Positions 46,961-56,047 of a stretch of 64,000 bases of DNA are shown piece after piece. A program made the translations under genes and the position numbers. How positions within the stretch are numbered: the first letter of the stretch is position 1; each line of letters starts with the position of its first letter. The stretch covers positions 760,967 through 824,966 of the forward strand of contig NZ_CP084028.1 of NCBI RefSeq assembly GCF_020181595.1, read 5' to 3'. This DNA is from [Mycobacterium] vasticus (GTDB taxonomy: Bacteria > Actinomycetota > Actinomycetes > Mycobacteriales > Mycobacteriaceae). The notes beneath the pieces were generated by a model. That model saw only the letters and a list, made by a program, of their open reading frames with translations. It had not been told where the DNA came from and did not search any database.

Positions 46961-48036
46961 CGGGGTCGAGCGTAAAGCCCCCGCCCGGTGATCAGCGGCA
47001 GGTCCAGGGTGGTCCGGATACCGGGTTGTGCCGCGACGACCGCCGGAATCGCGTTGACCACCCGCATCGCGGTGGCCACCAGGCCGGCATGGTTGTGGTC
47101 GCCGTTCGGGCTCGACAGGCGCAGGTCCAGCGAATACGACGGTTCGCCGGTCACCACGACCCGGTAGGAGCCGCCGGGCTGGGCCGGTTGCGGCCACTCG
47201 GGGCACAGGTCGTCACGAAGTCGGGTCACGTGTTCGAGCACCACGGCCGGTTGCCCGTCGAGCATGCCGCGCACCTCGAAATGCAGTGCCGCGGCAGTGC
47301 CTTCGGGGATGTGGCCGGACGCGATGTCGAAGTCCTCGGGCGCCGGCTCGCGCTCGTAGATCTCGACGACCTCGTCCAACTCGATGCCCAGCCCGGCCGC
47401 CAGTTGGCGCACCACCGAGCCCCAGGCCAGGCTGAGCACGCCGGGCTGCAGCAGCATCGGGATCTCGTCGATGGGCTTGCCGAACCCCATCACGTCGAAC
47501 ATGACGGCCGCGCTGTCATAGGTGGCGTAGTCGACGATCTCCATGCAGCGGATCTGCTGGATGCTCTGGCAGTTGCCGGCCAAGGCCAGCGGCAACAGGT
47601 CGTTGGCGAAGCCCGGGTCGATGCCATTGATGAATAAGCTTGAACGGCCCTCCCGTGCAGCATCTTCGATCGGGGACAGCATTTCCGGCGGGAGCACCTG
47701 CCACGGGTATTGCAGGAACACCGCGCTGCTGCCGACCACGTTGACGCCGGCGGCCAGGATGCGCCGGAAATCCTCCAGCGCCTCCATCAGCCGGTTGTCG
47801 GCCAGGGTGGTGTAGACCACGCAGTCGGGCTGGGTTGCCAGCACCGCATCCAGGTCGGTCGTGGCCGTTATTCCGGTCGAGACGTCAAGCCCGGCAAGCT
47901 GTCCGGCGTCCTTGCCGGCCTTGGCGTCCGAGGACACCCACACGGCGGTGAGTTCGTAGTCGGGGTTGGTGATCAGCGCCTTGAGGGCGTGGACGCCGAC
48001 GTTTCCGGTACCGATCTGGGCGACGCGAATTGCCAT
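46957..48036 (-). CDS. Dihydrodipicolinate reductase-like NAD(P)-binding protein
   Basis: 359 residues from ATG at 48036 (AAAGGACACC upstream). Rossmann start IRVAQIGTGNVGVHALKAL (3-21), then LDAVLATQPDCVVYTTL and GIDPGFANDLLPL. This is the DapB-N-like amine dehydrogenase/dihydrodipicolinate reductase family that is expanded in mycobacteria next to lipid-degradation genes. Reaction unknown. Coupled to mntH downstream and 8 bases after the SDR gene. Confidence 0.82.
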   Translation of the reverse strand: MAIRVAQIGTGNVGVHALKALITNPDYELTAVWVSSDAKAGKDAGQLAGLDVSTGITATTDLDAVLATQPDCVVYTTLADNRLMEALEDFRRILAAGVNVVGSSAVFLQYPWQVLPPEMLSPIEDAAREGRSSLFINGIDPGFANDLLPLALAGNCQSIQQIRCMEIVDYATYDSAAVMFDVMGFGKPIDEIPMLLQPGVLSLAWGSVVRQLAAGLGIELDEVVEIYEREPAPEDFDIASGHIPEGTAAALHFEVRGMLDGQPAVVLEHVTRLRDDLCPEWPQPAQPGGSYRVVVTGEPSYSLDLRLSSPNGDHNHAGLVATAMRVVNAIPAVVAAQPGIRTTLDLPLITGRGLYARPR

Positions 48037-48044
48037 GGTGTCCT

Positions 48045-48836
48045 TTACAGGTCGGGGATGGGCAGATCGAGATTCGGGAACGTGATGCCCCCGTCGACTT
48101 CGAGTACCTTGCCGGTCAGGTAGCTGCCGGCCGGTGAGGCCAAATAGACTGCCGCGGCGGCGATGTCGTCCGGCTCGCCGAGCCGGCGCAGCGGAGTCAC
48201 CTTCTCCATGGGGGCGCGCAGTTCGTCGTTGGACGCCACCACATCGAGCGCTGAGGTGAGGATGGATCCCGGCGCGATCGCGTTGACCCGGATTCGCGGG
48301 CACAGGTCCATCGCGGCGAGTCGGGTGTAGTGGGCGAGTGCGCCTTTGGCGGTGCCGTAGGCGGCGAATCCGCGCCCGGCCAGGCGTCCCATGGTCGAGG
48401 TGATGTTGATGATCGAGCCGCCACCGGAGTGCTCCAGCATCAACGGCACCGCGGCGGTGGTCAGTGCGTGCGCGGTACCGACGTTGAAGGTGAATGCGTC
48501 TTTGAGGTCTTTGGTCGAGGTGGTCAGCAGCGTGTTGGGCATGGTGCCGCCGACGTTGTTGACGACGATGTCGAGCCTGCCGAACGCGTCGACGGCCTCT
48601 TGTGCCAGCTTGGCGGTCTCTTCGGGATGGGCCAGATCGGCGACGACGATGTGGGCGCGTCGCCCGGCGGCTTCGACCTGTTCGGCGACGGTCTCTAGTT
48701 GGGATCGGGTGCGCGCGGCGATGACGACGTCGGCGCCGGCTTCGGCGAATGCCACCGCGGTTGCTGCGCCCAGGCCACGGCCTGCGCCGGTGACGACGGC
48801 GACGGAGTTGTCGAGTCGGAATTTATCGAGGATCAC
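48045..48836 (-). CDS. Short-chain dehydrogenase/reductase
   Basis: 263 residues from GTG at 48836. Motifs [36 protein letters not shown], and [14 protein letters not shown] (catalytic Tyr-x3-Lys), ending with [13 protein letters not shown]. The Arg in IAARTRSQL favours NADPH. First gene of the SDR - oxidoreductase - mntH run. Confidence 0.88.
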   Translation of the reverse strand: MILDKFRLDNSVAVVTGAGRGLGAATAVAFAEAGADVVIAARTRSQLETVAEQVEAAGRRAHIVVADLAHPEETAKLAQEAVDAFGRLDIVVNNVGGTMPNTLLTTSTKDLKDAFTFNVGTAHALTTAAVPLMLEHSGGGSIINITSTMGRLAGRGFAAYGTAKGALAHYTRLAAMDLCPRIRVNAIAPGSILTSALDVVASNDELRAPMEKVTPLRRLGEPDDIAAAAVYLASPAGSYLTGKVLEVDGGITFPNLDLPIPDL

Positions 48837-48915
48837 CGCGTCACCGTAACGTGATGATCCTTCGTTGTTAAGTGTCGACCGTCCGTACCTTCGGGCGGGT
48901 TACCGGCGGTGCGAG

Positions 48916-50391
48916 CTAGAGCTTCATCACCACGCTCTTGGTCTCGGTGTATGCGTGAGCGGCGGACTCTCCGAACTCGCGGCCCAGGCCGGACTGCTTG
49001 AATCCGCCGAAGGGTACCGAGTCGGCCATGTCCCCATAGGTGTTGACCCAGACGACACCACTGCGTATGGCTTCGGCCACCCGGTGTGCCCTGCTGACGT
49101 CGCGCGTCCAAATCCCTGCGCCCAGACCGTAATCGCTGTCGTTGGCCTGCTTCAGCGCGTCGCGCTCGTCGTCGAACGGGATAACCGTGATGACCGGGCC
49201 GAAAATCTCGTCCCGTGCGATCGTCATCGCGTTGGTGGCACCGCTGAATACGGTGGGCGGCACGAAATAGCCGCGCTCGCCCAACCGTGCGCCGCCGATC
49301 GCAAGCTCGGCGCCCTCGGCCTGTCCGCGTTCGATGTAATTGAGTACCCGGGCCAGTTGTTCATCGGAAACCAGCGGTCCGAGTTGGACGGCGGGATCGA
49401 AGCCGCTGCCCACCGTCATCTGTTGAGAGGCACCTACCAGCGCATCGACGACGGTGTCATGGATGGGGCGTTCGACGAACAGCCGGGTGCCCGCGAAGCA
49501 GATCTGCCCGGAGTTCGAGAACGCGCCCAGCAGGGCCCCCGGAATAGCCGCCTCCAGGTCGGCGTCGGCAAAAATGAGATTGGGACTCTTGCCGCCGAGC
49601 TCCAGTGTTACCCGCTTGAGCGTCTCGGCCGCTTTGGCTTGGATCCGTTTCCCCGTTGCGGTGGATCCGGTGAAGGCAATCTTGTCCACTTCGGGATGGG
49701 CTACCAGGGCTGCTCCTACGTCCCCCGGCCCGTGAATGATGTTGACGACTCCGTCCGGAATCCCCGCTTCCAAACACAGTTCGGCGATCAGTGCGCCCGC
49801 CAACGGAGTCTGCTCGGCGGGTTTGATGACGACCGTATTGCCGAACGCCAGAGCCGGAGCGATCTTGACGATCGGATTGGCGACCGGGGCGTTCCACGGT
49901 GTTATCCCCGCACACACCCCGATCGGTTGACGCAACGAGTAGCTGAACAGCGGCGGCGCCACCGGATTGACCTGTCCGTACAACTTGGTGGGCCAGCCGG
50001 CGAAATAGCGGAGCACACCTTCGGCTTTCGCCAGCTCCCACTCTGCGAAAGGCAGTGGCATGCCGTTCTCAAGCACATCCTGGTTGATGAAGTCTTGGGC
50101 ATGGGCCGCGATCAGGTCGGCAAGCTTGTGGAGGGACGCTTCGCGCTGTGCGGGGGCCAACGTGCTCCAGCGGCCGTCATCGAAGGCGCGTCGGGCTGCG
50201 CTGACGGCGGCGTCGACTTCGTACTGACCCGCCTTTGCCACCGATCCGACGCACTCCTCGGTCGCCGGATTCAACACGTCGAAGGTCTCGCCGCTCGCTG
50301 ACGCCACCAACTCGCCGCCAATGAGGTGCCGACCCGGCTGTTGGAGATATTTGGTTGTCGTGGGCGTTGAGGTCATCGTTGTGGTCATCAC
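48916..50391 (-). CDS. Aldehyde dehydrogenase
   Basis: 491 residues from ATG at 50391 (GGAGGAG upstream). Motifs: ITPWNAPVANPIVKIAPALAFGN, KPAEQTPL, FTGSTATGKRIQ, LELGGKSPN (catalytic Glu), SNSGQICFAGTR (catalytic Cys), and FGGFKQSGLGREFG. Oxidises an aldehyde to the acid with NAD(P). Its start is 22 bases from a degenerate copy of the island operator, so it probably belongs to the same regulon although on the other strand. Confidence 0.93.
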   Translation of the reverse strand: MMTTTMTSTPTTTKYLQQPGRHLIGGELVASASGETFDVLNPATEECVGSVAKAGQYEVDAAVSAARRAFDDGRWSTLAPAQREASLHKLADLIAAHAQDFINQDVLENGMPLPFAEWELAKAEGVLRYFAGWPTKLYGQVNPVAPPLFSYSLRQPIGVCAGITPWNAPVANPIVKIAPALAFGNTVVIKPAEQTPLAGALIAELCLEAGIPDGVVNIIHGPGDVGAALVAHPEVDKIAFTGSTATGKRIQAKAAETLKRVTLELGGKSPNLIFADADLEAAIPGALLGAFSNSGQICFAGTRLFVERPIHDTVVDALVGASQQMTVGSGFDPAVQLGPLVSDEQLARVLNYIERGQAEGAELAIGGARLGERGYFVPPTVFSGATNAMTIARDEIFGPVITVIPFDDERDALKQANDSDYGLGAGIWTRDVSRAHRVAEAIRSGVVWVNTYGDMADSVPFGGFKQSGLGREFGESAAHAYTETKSVVMKL

Positions 50392-50412
50392 TGCACTCCT
50401 CCGCGAAAACTA

Positions 50413-50430
50413 AGTAGGGGATACTCTACA
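50413..50430. promoter_or_regulatory. Island operator, degenerate copy (ALDH/echA divergent promoter)
   Basis: AGTAGGGGATACTCTACA matches AGTACAGGATACTGTACT at 14 of 18 positions and keeps the GTA...TAC dyad (GTAGGGGATACTCTAC). It lies between the divergent aldehyde dehydrogenase and enoyl-CoA hydratase genes. Confidence 0.55.
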
Positions 50431-50491
50431 TTGGTTGGGGTTGTTCGGGGACGAATGACCGGAATCCTTTGTCTGGCTTCGGGAGGTATCT

Positions 50492-51316
50492 GTGATCGGC
50501 GGAATCGGCACGGCCGTCAGTGACGAGACCAGCGATCCGGCGGTACTGCTGGAGCGACATAGCAACGTATTGGTGATCACTCTCAACCGTCCGGAGGCGC
50601 GCAATGCGGTCAACGGTGCGGTGAGCGCGGCCGTCGGTGACGCATTGCAGAGTGCGCAGCGCGACCTCGAGATCCGAGCGGTGGTCATCACCGGCAGCGG
50701 GGAGCGGTCCTTCTGCGCGGGCGCCGACCTGAAGGCCATTGCCCGCGGGGAGAACCTGTTGCATCCGGAGCATCCGGAATGGAGCTTCGCCGGGTATGTC
50801 AATCACTTCATCGACAAGCCGACTATTGCCGCCGTCAACGGCACGGCATTGGGTGGCGGCACTGAACTGGTCCTGGCCAGCGATTTAGCTATCGCCGATG
50901 AGCGTGCGACCTTCGGCCTACCCGAGGTCAAACGGGGTCTCATCGCCGGCGCCGGCGGAGCATTCCGCATCGTGGATCAACTGCCCCGCAAGGTCGCGTT
51001 GGCCGCGTTGTACACCGGCGAGCCGATGTCCGCGCAGGCTGCTGCCGAGTGGGGCCTGATCAACCAGGTGGTGCCCAACGGGACCGCCCTGCAGGCCGCA
51101 TTGGCACTTGCCGCACGGATCGGGGGGAATGCGCCGTTGGCGGTCCGTGCCAGCAAACGAATCGCGTATGGAGCTGATGACGGTCGGGTCGCCGACGAGC
51201 AGCCATCCTGGGAGCGCACCGCGAGTGAGTCCGCTCGGGTGCGGGCCTCCGAGGACGCCAAGGAAGGGCCGCGGGCATTCGCCGAGAAGCGACCACCCGT
51301 GTGGCGCGCCAGGTAA
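50492..51316 (+). CDS. Enoyl-CoA hydratase/isomerase family protein
   Basis: 274 residues from GTG at 50492 (GGAGG upstream). Crotonase markers: SFCAGADLKAI (oxyanion), NGTALGGGTELVLASDL with Glu, and FGLPEVKRGLIAGAGGAFRI where the second catalytic Glu position is present (PEV). Should be an active hydratase for an enoyl-CoA. First plus-strand gene of the catabolic island; the thiolase follows 33 bases on, with an operator copy in the gap. Confidence 0.9.
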   Translation: MIGGIGTAVSDETSDPAVLLERHSNVLVITLNRPEARNAVNGAVSAAVGDALQSAQRDLEIRAVVITGSGERSFCAGADLKAIARGENLLHPEHPEWSFAGYVNHFIDKPTIAAVNGTALGGGTELVLASDLAIADERATFGLPEVKRGLIAGAGGAFRIVDQLPRKVALAALYTGEPMSAQAAAEWGLINQVVPNGTALQAALALAARIGGNAPLAVRASKRIAYGADDGRVADEQPSWERTASESARVRASEDAKEGPRAFAEKRPPVWRAR

Positions 51317-51332
51317 TGCGGGATACTGTACG
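51315..51332. promoter_or_regulatory. Island operator, half-conserved copy before the thiolase gene
   Basis: AATGCGGGATACTGTACG; the right half GGATACTGTAC is exact, the left arm degenerate (14 of 18 matches to the consensus). It sits between the stop of the hydratase and the thiolase start. Confidence 0.45.
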
Positions 51333-51349
51333 GCGATGAGGAGGTACTC

Positions 51350-52528
51350 GTGGAAAAAGCTGTGATTGTCAGCGCGGCGCGCACCCCGATTGCGACCGCC
51401 CGTAAGGGCGCGCTGGCCGAGACGCCGGCGTACGAACTGGCGCAGGCGATTCTGGGCGCGTGTGTGGAGCGTGCGACTGTCGATCCCGCGCTCGTCGAGG
51501 ATGTCATCTTTGCTGAATCGGAGTGGGGCGGAGGTGACCTCGCCCGCTACGCGGCGGTGGCTGCCGGGCTGACGGGCGCAGGAGGGCAGGCCGTCAACCG
51601 CCACTGCGCCGGAAGCCTGGCCGCCGTCGGCAATGCCGCGGCGTCGGTGCGGGCCGGAATGGATCGGATCGTCGTCGCCGGTGGGGTTCAGTCGACTTCG
51701 ACCGCTCCGATCATGACGTGGCGGGTCCCGGGAACCGTTGATGATTACATCGAGGGTTGGCATCCCCCCGGTCACCCCGACCGTCCCGATGCACCCAACC
51801 GTGACATGACGATCACGGTCGGCTGGAACACCGCGCAGGAAGCGGGTATCAGTCGGGAGATGATGGACACCTGGTCGTTGCGTTCACACCAGCGTGCCGT
51901 CGCAGCGATTGACGCGGGGCGGTTCGCGGACGAGATCGTGACTGTCGACGCGCGGCAAAGGGACGGCAGTACAGTTCCTTTCGCGATCGACGAGCATCCT
52001 CGGCGGGAGAGCAGCTACGAAAAGCTGGCTGCGTTGAAACCGTTGCATCCGGAGATTCCCGGCTTTTCGATCACGGCCGGAAATTCCAGTGGTGTCAACG
52101 ACGCCGCATCGGCTTTGATGATCGCGGCGTCCAGTGCGGTCCGCGATCACGGCCTCACACCGCTGGCGACGGTTCGGTCCTGGGCGGCGGTGGGTGTCGA
52201 TCCGGCCCGAACCGGTCTGTCGGTGCTGGACGCGATTCCGAAGGCCCTGGATCGTGCCGGGATCAACATCGACGACGTCGCCCTGTGGGAGATCAACGAA
52301 GCGTTCGCGTCTGTTCCGATCGCCGCCGTGCATAAGTTCGACCTCGACGAGGACAACGTCAATATTTACGGAAGTGGTTGCAGTCTGGGGCATCCCGTTG
52401 CGGCCACCGGAACTCGGATGTTGAGCACGCTCATCTATGAACTGCGGCGACGTAACGGCGGGATCGGGGTTGCGACGATGTGCGCCGGCGGCGGGCAGGG
52501 TGGCGCTGTCGTCATTGAGGTGGCGTGA
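51350..52528 (+). CDS. Acetyl-CoA acetyltransferase (thiolase)
   Basis: 392 residues from GTG at 51350 (AGGAGG six bases upstream). Catalytic residues: nucleophile Cys86 in NRHCAGSLAA, WEINEAFASVP, GCSLGHPVAATGTR (His), and C-terminal CAGGGQGGAVV (Cys). Cleaves 3-ketoacyl-CoA in the last step of a beta-oxidation round. Its 3' end overlaps the convergent alpha/beta hydrolase gene by 17 bases. Confidence 0.94.
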   Translation: MEKAVIVSAARTPIATARKGALAETPAYELAQAILGACVERATVDPALVEDVIFAESEWGGGDLARYAAVAAGLTGAGGQAVNRHCAGSLAAVGNAAASVRAGMDRIVVAGGVQSTSTAPIMTWRVPGTVDDYIEGWHPPGHPDRPDAPNRDMTITVGWNTAQEAGISREMMDTWSLRSHQRAVAAIDAGRFADEIVTVDARQRDGSTVPFAIDEHPRRESSYEKLAALKPLHPEIPGFSITAGNSSGVNDAASALMIAASSAVRDHGLTPLATVRSWAAVGVDPARTGLSVLDAIPKALDRAGINIDDVALWEINEAFASVPIAAVHKFDLDEDNVNIYGSGCSLGHPVAATGTRMLSTLIYELRRRNGGIGVATMCAGGGQGGAVVIEVA

Positions 52529-53423
52529 TCTCCCACTGCGCCAGCACGGTTCGGAGCGCGGTCACCAGGGACAGTGGCTGGTCCAGCATCGGATGATGAC
52601 CGGTGTCGGGAAGGTCCACGACCGGCCCGCGATGGCCCAGCAGCGCTTTCACCTCCTCGCGCATCGTGACAGGGACCAGTCCCTGTTCGGCGCGTAGGAA
52701 GGCTACCCGGCCGCTGATGTGTGGTAGGTGATCGGCAAGGGTGAGTTCTTCCGGCCAACCCTCGTCAAAGAACGAATCATCGAAGAGCGCCGGGTCGAAT
52801 TTCCACTGCCAACCATCGTCGGTCTGACGAATCGACTCCGCGGCGACGTGTTCGGCGATGTAGGGCAGCAGCACCGCCTGCTCGGGAACCGTGGTGAACC
52901 GAGACAGGATGGTTTCGCGAGACTCATACACTGACGCTCGACCCCGGCCGCGAAATCGTGACCGCTCATCCGGTTCGTCGCGCAACGTCGAATCGATGAT
53001 GACGATCCCCGCCAGTTGATCCCCGAAATGCAATGCCGTCGTGGCCGTGACCCAGCCACCCATGCTGTGCCCGATCACGGTGGGTTTCCCTGAGATCCCT
53101 GCGGCGGCCGCGGCGCCCAGTACTTCTGCCGCCCACGCCGTGAGGCCGTACCGGGGCCGACGGTCGCTGTCGCCATGTCCGGTCAGATCCAAGGCGACGA
53201 CGCGATAGGAGCCGGCGAGCAGCGGGGCGATGTGGTCCCACCAGCCGGAGTGTGCGCTACCTCCGTGGACCAAGACCAGTCCTGGGTTCTCAACCCGGCC
53301 CCAACAGCGCAGATGTATCCGATGGCCGTCAACTACAGCATCGCGGTGCTCGGGTGTGTCGTTGAGCGCTGAGTGGAACCACGCCGGAGCAGCAGCACAC
53401 GTACAGGATGCTGATGACGCCAC
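52512..53423 (-). CDS. Alpha/beta hydrolase (Ser nucleophile)
   Basis: 303 residues from GTG at 53423, the only good start; the first 20 residues may be non-native. Motifs: HGGSAHSGWWDH (oxyanion), DLTGHGDSDRRP, VIGHSMGGW (nucleophile Ser), and TGHHPML (His). Possibly an ester, lactone or thioester hydrolase within the island. Divergent from the CoA-transferase gene with a perfect operator between. Confidence 0.85.
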   Translation of the reverse strand: MASSASCTCAAAPAWFHSALNDTPEHRDAVVDGHRIHLRCWGRVENPGLVLVHGGSAHSGWWDHIAPLLAGSYRVVALDLTGHGDSDRRPRYGLTAWAAEVLGAAAAAGISGKPTVIGHSMGGWVTATTALHFGDQLAGIVIIDSTLRDEPDERSRFRGRGRASVYESRETILSRFTTVPEQAVLLPYIAEHVAAESIRQTDDGWQWKFDPALFDDSFFDEGWPEELTLADHLPHISGRVAFLRAEQGLVPVTMREEVKALLGHRGPVVDLPDTGHHPMLDQPLSLVTALRTVLAQWEITPPQ

Positions 53424-53463
53424 AAGTCGGCCCCTTTCCCCGATGAAATCAACCGAGTTCTAT

Positions 53464-53481
53464 AGTACAGTATCCTGTACT
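53464..53481. promoter_or_regulatory. Island operator, perfect copy 1
   Basis: AGTACAG (53464-53470), TATC, CTGTACT (53475-53481): exact 7-base arms. A TATAGT -10-like hexamer (53461-53466) overlaps the left arm. It is 45 bases before the CaiB start and 40 bases from the divergent hydrolase start; a further weak match, CGTACAGGATGCTGATGA, lies at 53400-53417. Confidence 0.75.
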
Positions 53482-53526
53482 CGCACGTCGCGCTTTATCG
53501 ATCGTGTATCCGGAGAGGGGAAGGCT

Positions 53527-56013
53527 ATGCCAGTGAATGGTGTGGGCGACGCCGGCCATGTCGTCGGCTTGACCGGGTCCTGCCCGTTGGATGGCCTGTT
53601 CGTGGTTGACCTGTCCGCGGGTATCGCGGGCGGTTACGCCACCAAGCTCCTTGCCGATGCGGGCGCGGAAGTACTCAAGGTGGAGCCGGATTCCGGTGAC
53701 CCGCTGCGGAGGTGGTCGGTGGGTGGTGGCCGCCAGGACGGAGACGACGGCGCACTCTTTCAGTTTCTGGCAGCCTCCAAGCGCAGCGCCGTGGTCGATC
53801 TCGACTATCCGGCTGACCGGGAGTTTCTGCGCAGCTTGGTGATGGCTGCCGATGCGGTCGTGTGGAGTCCCGACGGAGTAGCCGGAGTGACTGCGGAATT
53901 TCAGCCGACCGCTCTTGCCGAGATAGCCCCTCACGCACCGATCGTCAGTATCACCCCGTTCGGTCTCAACGGTCCGTGGTCGCAGCGCTGCGCATCCGAT
54001 GCCACCCTGCAGGCGTTGTCGGGTGGACTCGGTGTGCGCGGTACACCGTCGCGGGCGCCGGTACTGGTCGGGGGACGGCCGAGCGAATGGATCACCGGAA
54101 TGTTCGCGGCGTTTGGGCTGCTCGCTTCTCGCTATCGCAGTGAGCGCACCGGTGTCGGTGAACTGGTCGATATTTCGGCGCTGGAAGCGATGACCCTGTC
54201 GTCAACGCCGTACGCATTCAGCTACAACGAAATCGCGGGTCGCCCCTGGCGGACGGAACGGACCGCAAACCTTCCTGATATCCACGCCACCGCGGACGGG
54301 TTCGTTGGCTTCATGGTGGTCACCGGACAACAGTGGCTGGACTTCGCCACCATGGTTGGGCGCGACGACTGGGCTGAGGATGCTTCATTGGGCCTGTTGG
54401 TCAATCGCCGTGCCCGCGCCGAGGAACTGCTCGCTCACATCGACAGCTGGACACGCGAGCGCACCACGGCCGAGATCGTGGAATTCGCCGGCCTGCTGCG
54501 AATTCCGGTCGCTGAAGTCGGCGATGGGCAGTCGGTACCCACACTCGAACACTTTGCGGAGCAAGGCTTCTACCGGCGTGATCCGAGCGGGAGCTTTCTA
54601 CAGCCGGAGGTGCCCTACCGGCTGGGCGGCCGAGCGCAGCAACGCCTCCCCGAACCGGCCCCCGTCCTGGGCGAGGCGACGTACCACTATCTGGACCGCA
54701 TCGCCAATGGCGAGTTGCCCCCCAAAACAGCTCCCGCGACTACCAGTGACGGTGGGCTGCCGTTCGAGGGGCTTCGGGTGGCCGACTTCACCGCTTTCTG
54801 GGCCGGACCGATCGCGGGACAGTGCCTGGCGATGTTGGGGGCGGACGTGATTCACGTCGAGTCCACGCAACGTCCGGACGGGATGCGTTTCAATACCGTG
54901 AAGTTGCTGCACGATGACGACTGGTGGGAATGGGCACCGTTGTTCGCCGGGCCCAATACCAACAAGCGCGACGTGACTGTGGACATGTCTGTTGAGAGCG
55001 GTCGCGACTTGGCCCGTCGGCTGATCGCTCGCTGCGACGTCGTCGTGGAGAACTACAGCCCGCGGGTTTTCGACCAGTGGGGTTTTGATGAAGCGAGCCT
55101 GTTGGAGCTGCGGCCCGACCTGGTGGTGGTGCGAATGCCCGCATTCGGGCTCACCGGACCGTCGCGCGAGCGGGTCGGCTTCGCGCAAACCATGGAGCAA
55201 CTGTCCGGGCTGGCCTTCGTCACCGGCTACGAGGACGGGCCGCCGGAGACGCCCAACGGGATCTGCGACCCGATCGCCGGGGTGCACGCGGCGATCGCGG
55301 TGCTGCTGGGTCTGGAACACCGGCGCCGTACCGGCAGTGGCCTGCAGATCGAATCGATCATGATCGGCGGGGCGCTCAATGTGGCCGCCGAGCAGGTCAT
55401 CGAATACTCCGCGTACGGCAATCTGGTGCAACGACAGGGCAACCGGTCGCCGTGGGCGGCACCGCAAGGCGTCTACCTGGCAGCCGATGTGGGCGTCGAC
55501 GGGTCACGCGACTCCTGGGTGGTGATCGCCGCGGAATCCGATGCACAGTGGCGCGCATTGTTGACAGTGGTCGGAGCACCCGCTGAAGCGGGCATCAACT
55601 GGCTCGACTCCGACGCGGCGAGCCGGAGCCGAGTTCACGATCTGCTCGACCAGCACCTGGCGGATTGGTGCGCAGTCCGGTCCGCCGATGAGATCGTCAA
55701 CAAACTGTGGTTGCGCGGAGTTCCCGCCGCCCCGGTGTTGCTTCCGCATGAACTGGACCGCGTCGACCAATTTGCCGCGCGCGAATTCATCGAAGAGGTG
55801 GCGCATCCGATCACCGGCACCAATCGTCACATCGGGTTCCCGGCCCGGTTCTCCGCGGGTCCCCGCCGGATTCATCGCCATCCCGCCCCGACACTCGGCC
55901 AACACAACCGCGACGTGCTCTGCGGTCTCCTCGGGCTCAGCGATGACGACTACGCCAAGCTCGTCGACACCGCCGTGGTCGGCGCTCGCCCCGCCGGTGG
56001 GCGGGGCTGGTAA
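53527..56013 (+). CDS. Double-length CaiB/BaiF (class III) CoA-transferase
   Basis: 828 residues from ATG at 53527, about twice the usual 400. Half 1 begins LDGLFVVDLSAGIAGGYATK (about 20); half 2 begins FEGLRVADFTAFWAGPIAGQ (about 410). The nucleophile Asp of this family appears in half 2 (ICDPIAGVHAA), while in half 1 the equivalent place reads RPSEWITGMFAA, so Asp seems replaced. One half may be structural, building the interlocked dimer in one chain. It would move CoA from a donor such as an acyl-CoA to the pathway acid. RBS GGAGAGGGGAAGG upstream. Confidence 0.85.
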   Translation: MPVNGVGDAGHVVGLTGSCPLDGLFVVDLSAGIAGGYATKLLADAGAEVLKVEPDSGDPLRRWSVGGGRQDGDDGALFQFLAASKRSAVVDLDYPADREFLRSLVMAADAVVWSPDGVAGVTAEFQPTALAEIAPHAPIVSITPFGLNGPWSQRCASDATLQALSGGLGVRGTPSRAPVLVGGRPSEWITGMFAAFGLLASRYRSERTGVGELVDISALEAMTLSSTPYAFSYNEIAGRPWRTERTANLPDIHATADGFVGFMVVTGQQWLDFATMVGRDDWAEDASLGLLVNRRARAEELLAHIDSWTRERTTAEIVEFAGLLRIPVAEVGDGQSVPTLEHFAEQGFYRRDPSGSFLQPEVPYRLGGRAQQRLPEPAPVLGEATYHYLDRIANGELPPKTAPATTSDGGLPFEGLRVADFTAFWAGPIAGQCLAMLGADVIHVESTQRPDGMRFNTVKLLHDDDWWEWAPLFAGPNTNKRDVTVDMSVESGRDLARRLIARCDVVVENYSPRVFDQWGFDEASLLELRPDLVVVRMPAFGLTGPSRERVGFAQTMEQLSGLAFVTGYEDGPPETPNGICDPIAGVHAAIAVLLGLEHRRRTGSGLQIESIMIGGALNVAAEQVIEYSAYGNLVQRQGNRSPWAAPQGVYLAADVGVDGSRDSWVVIAAESDAQWRALLTVVGAPAEAGINWLDSDAASRSRVHDLLDQHLADWCAVRSADEIVNKLWLRGVPAAPVLLPHELDRVDQFAAREFIEEVAHPITGTNRHIGFPARFSAGPRRIHRHPAPTLGQHNRDVLCGLLGLSDDDYAKLVDTAVVGARPAGGRGW

Positions 56014-56047
56014 ATCAACCGCTCGCCGACTCCACAGGAGGAACTGC

